Made by a program: the position numbers and the translations under genes
Part shown: positions 8,769 to 9,532 of the stretch, piece after piece
Position numbering within the stretch: the stretch's first letter is position 1
Layout of the letters: every line of letters begins with the position of its first letter
The notes under the pieces: model-generated
Database searches by the model: none
What the model was told of the DNA's origin: nothing
The model's input: only the letters and a program-made list of their open reading frames with translations
Source: DATLFA01 sp039934635
Lineage (GTDB): Bacteria > Actinomycetota > Acidimicrobiia > Acidimicrobiales > WLNW01
DNA length: 9,532 bases
Reading direction: 5' to 3'
Assembly (NCBI GenBank): GCA_039934635.1
Contig: JBDTLT010000213.1
Location: 1-9,532 of the forward strand

Positions 8769-9532
8769 GTGCCCGCAACAGTGATCGTCGGCGCGCAATG
8801 GGGCGACGAAGGCAAGGGCAAGCTCACCGACCTGCTGGCCAAAGAGAGCCACTACGTGGTGCGCTATCAAGGTGGCCACAACGCTGGTCACCGCTTGGTC
8901 GTCGACGGCGAAGCGTTCGCCCTGCAGCTCGTGCCCTCCGGCGTGCTCTATCCCCACATCACGCCGATCATCGGCAACGGCGTGGTCGTCGAGCCGCGAG
9001 TGCTGCTCAAGGAGATCGACGCGCTCACGGCCAAAGGTGTCGACTGCAATCGCCTGCGGGTCTCGGGCAACGCGCATCTCATCTTGCCCTACCACGTGCA
9101 ACTCGATTCGCTGCACGAGCGCTACCTCGGCCGCAATTCACTGGGCACCACGCGGCGCGGCATCGGCCCGGCGTATGCCGACAAGGCGATGCGGGTCGGT
9201 CTGCGCGTGCAAGACCTGCTCGATCCCAAGATCTTCCGCCAAAAGATCGAAGTCGTGCTGCACACGGTCAATGCGGTGCTGGCCAAGGTCTACAACAAGC
9301 TGCCCATCGACGGCGACGAGATCTGTCGCGAGTACCTCGAGGTCTGCCGGCCGCGCCTCGAGCCCTACATCGCGGACACGGTCGGGCTGGTGCACGAGGC
9401 GCTCGACGCCGGCCATCATGTGCTGTTCGAAGGCGCGCAAGCGACGTTCCTCGACCTCGACCACGGCACCTATCCCTTCGTGACGTCGTCCAACCCGGTT
9501 GCCGGCGGTGCCTGCACGGGCGCCGGCATCGG
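8769..9532 (+). CDS. purA: Adenylosuccinate synthetase, N-terminal part
   Basis: PurA joins IMP and aspartate using GTP, the first committed step from IMP to AMP, in the cytosol. The gene runs off the window end, so only about 254 residues of a protein usually around 430 are seen. The start is GTG at 8769, eight bases after a strong GGGGAGG (8754-8760). The phosphate-binding loop GDEGKGK begins at Gly12 and contains the catalytic Asp13, and GGHNAGH carries the catalytic His41, both at the family's standard numbering. Further on come PIIGNGVVVEP, the IMP-binding GTTRRGIGPAYADKAMR segment, and VLFEGAQATFLDLDHGTYPFVTSSNP, followed by the start of AGGACTGAGIG. No frameshift is seen. It is transcribed divergently from the Thr/Pro-rich gene and is probably unrelated to it in function. 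Confidence 0.97.
   Translation, partial: MPATVIVGAQWGDEGKGKLTDLLAKESHYVVRYQGGHNAGHRLVVDGEAFALQLVPSGVLYPHITPIIGNGVVVEPRVLLKEIDALTAKGVDCNRLRVSGNAHLILPYHVQLDSLHERYLGRNSLGTTRRGIGPAYADKAMRVGLRVQDLLDPKIFRQKIEVVLHTVNAVLAKVYNKLPIDGDEICREYLEVCRPRLEPYIADTVGLVHEALDAGHHVLFEGAQATFLDLDHGTYPFVTSSNPVAGGACTGAGI

Noticed and set aside
8652..9116. Upstream extension of the Thr/Pro-rich frame to 319 codons
   Set aside because: The extra 155 codons are antisense to conserved purA sequence, whereas the ATG at 8651 gives a normal signal-like N-terminus.

Overview
The window is high-GC DNA with dense genes, short or overlapping junctions and several GTG/TTG starts. It looks like an actinomycete-type chromosome. The gene order dnaK-grpE-dnaJ followed by a MerR-family hspR is the classic Actinomycetota heat-shock cluster. 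The ferric-reductase-like and apbE genes, and the Thr/Pro-rich secreted protein, would fit a deep-branching actinobacterial lineage such as Acidimicrobiia. That finer placement is inference from general resemblance only.

Region 1 (1-5564, plus strand) is a protein-quality-control block. It holds the 3' part of dnaK, then grpE (TTG start overlapping the dnaK stop), dnaJ, hspR and clpB. DnaK, GrpE and DnaJ form the Hsp70 refolding machine, ClpB is its disaggregase partner, and HspR is the expected repressor. The 95-bp hspR-clpB gap carries a perfect 10-7-10 inverted repeat. Its TTGA-N11-TCAA core has the same geometry as the HspR operator (HAIR), so clpB probably has its own HspR-controlled promoter within the cluster.

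Region 2 (5583-8651, minus strand) is a compact three-gene operon convergent with clpB. In transcription order it encodes a short secreted Thr/Pro-rich protein, a cytosolic ApbE-type FAD:protein FMN transferase, and a five-helix ferric-reductase-like membrane protein with four haem-ligand histidines and a roughly 385-residue disordered Ala/Pro-rich tail. The genes overlap by 11 and 4 bp. The locus suggests membrane electron transfer and protein flavinylation, but no FMN-binding acceptor domain and no FAD/NAD(P)H reductase domain is visible. This is the least ordinary part of the window. A long imperfect dyad spans the convergent stop codons and may act as a shared terminator.

Region 3 (8652-9532) is a 117-bp divergent intergenic region followed by the 5' two-thirds of purA (adenylosuccinate synthetase), which runs off the window end. 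No tRNA, rRNA, CRISPR array, insertion sequence or phage gene was seen, and no stretch over 300 bases lacks a gene.
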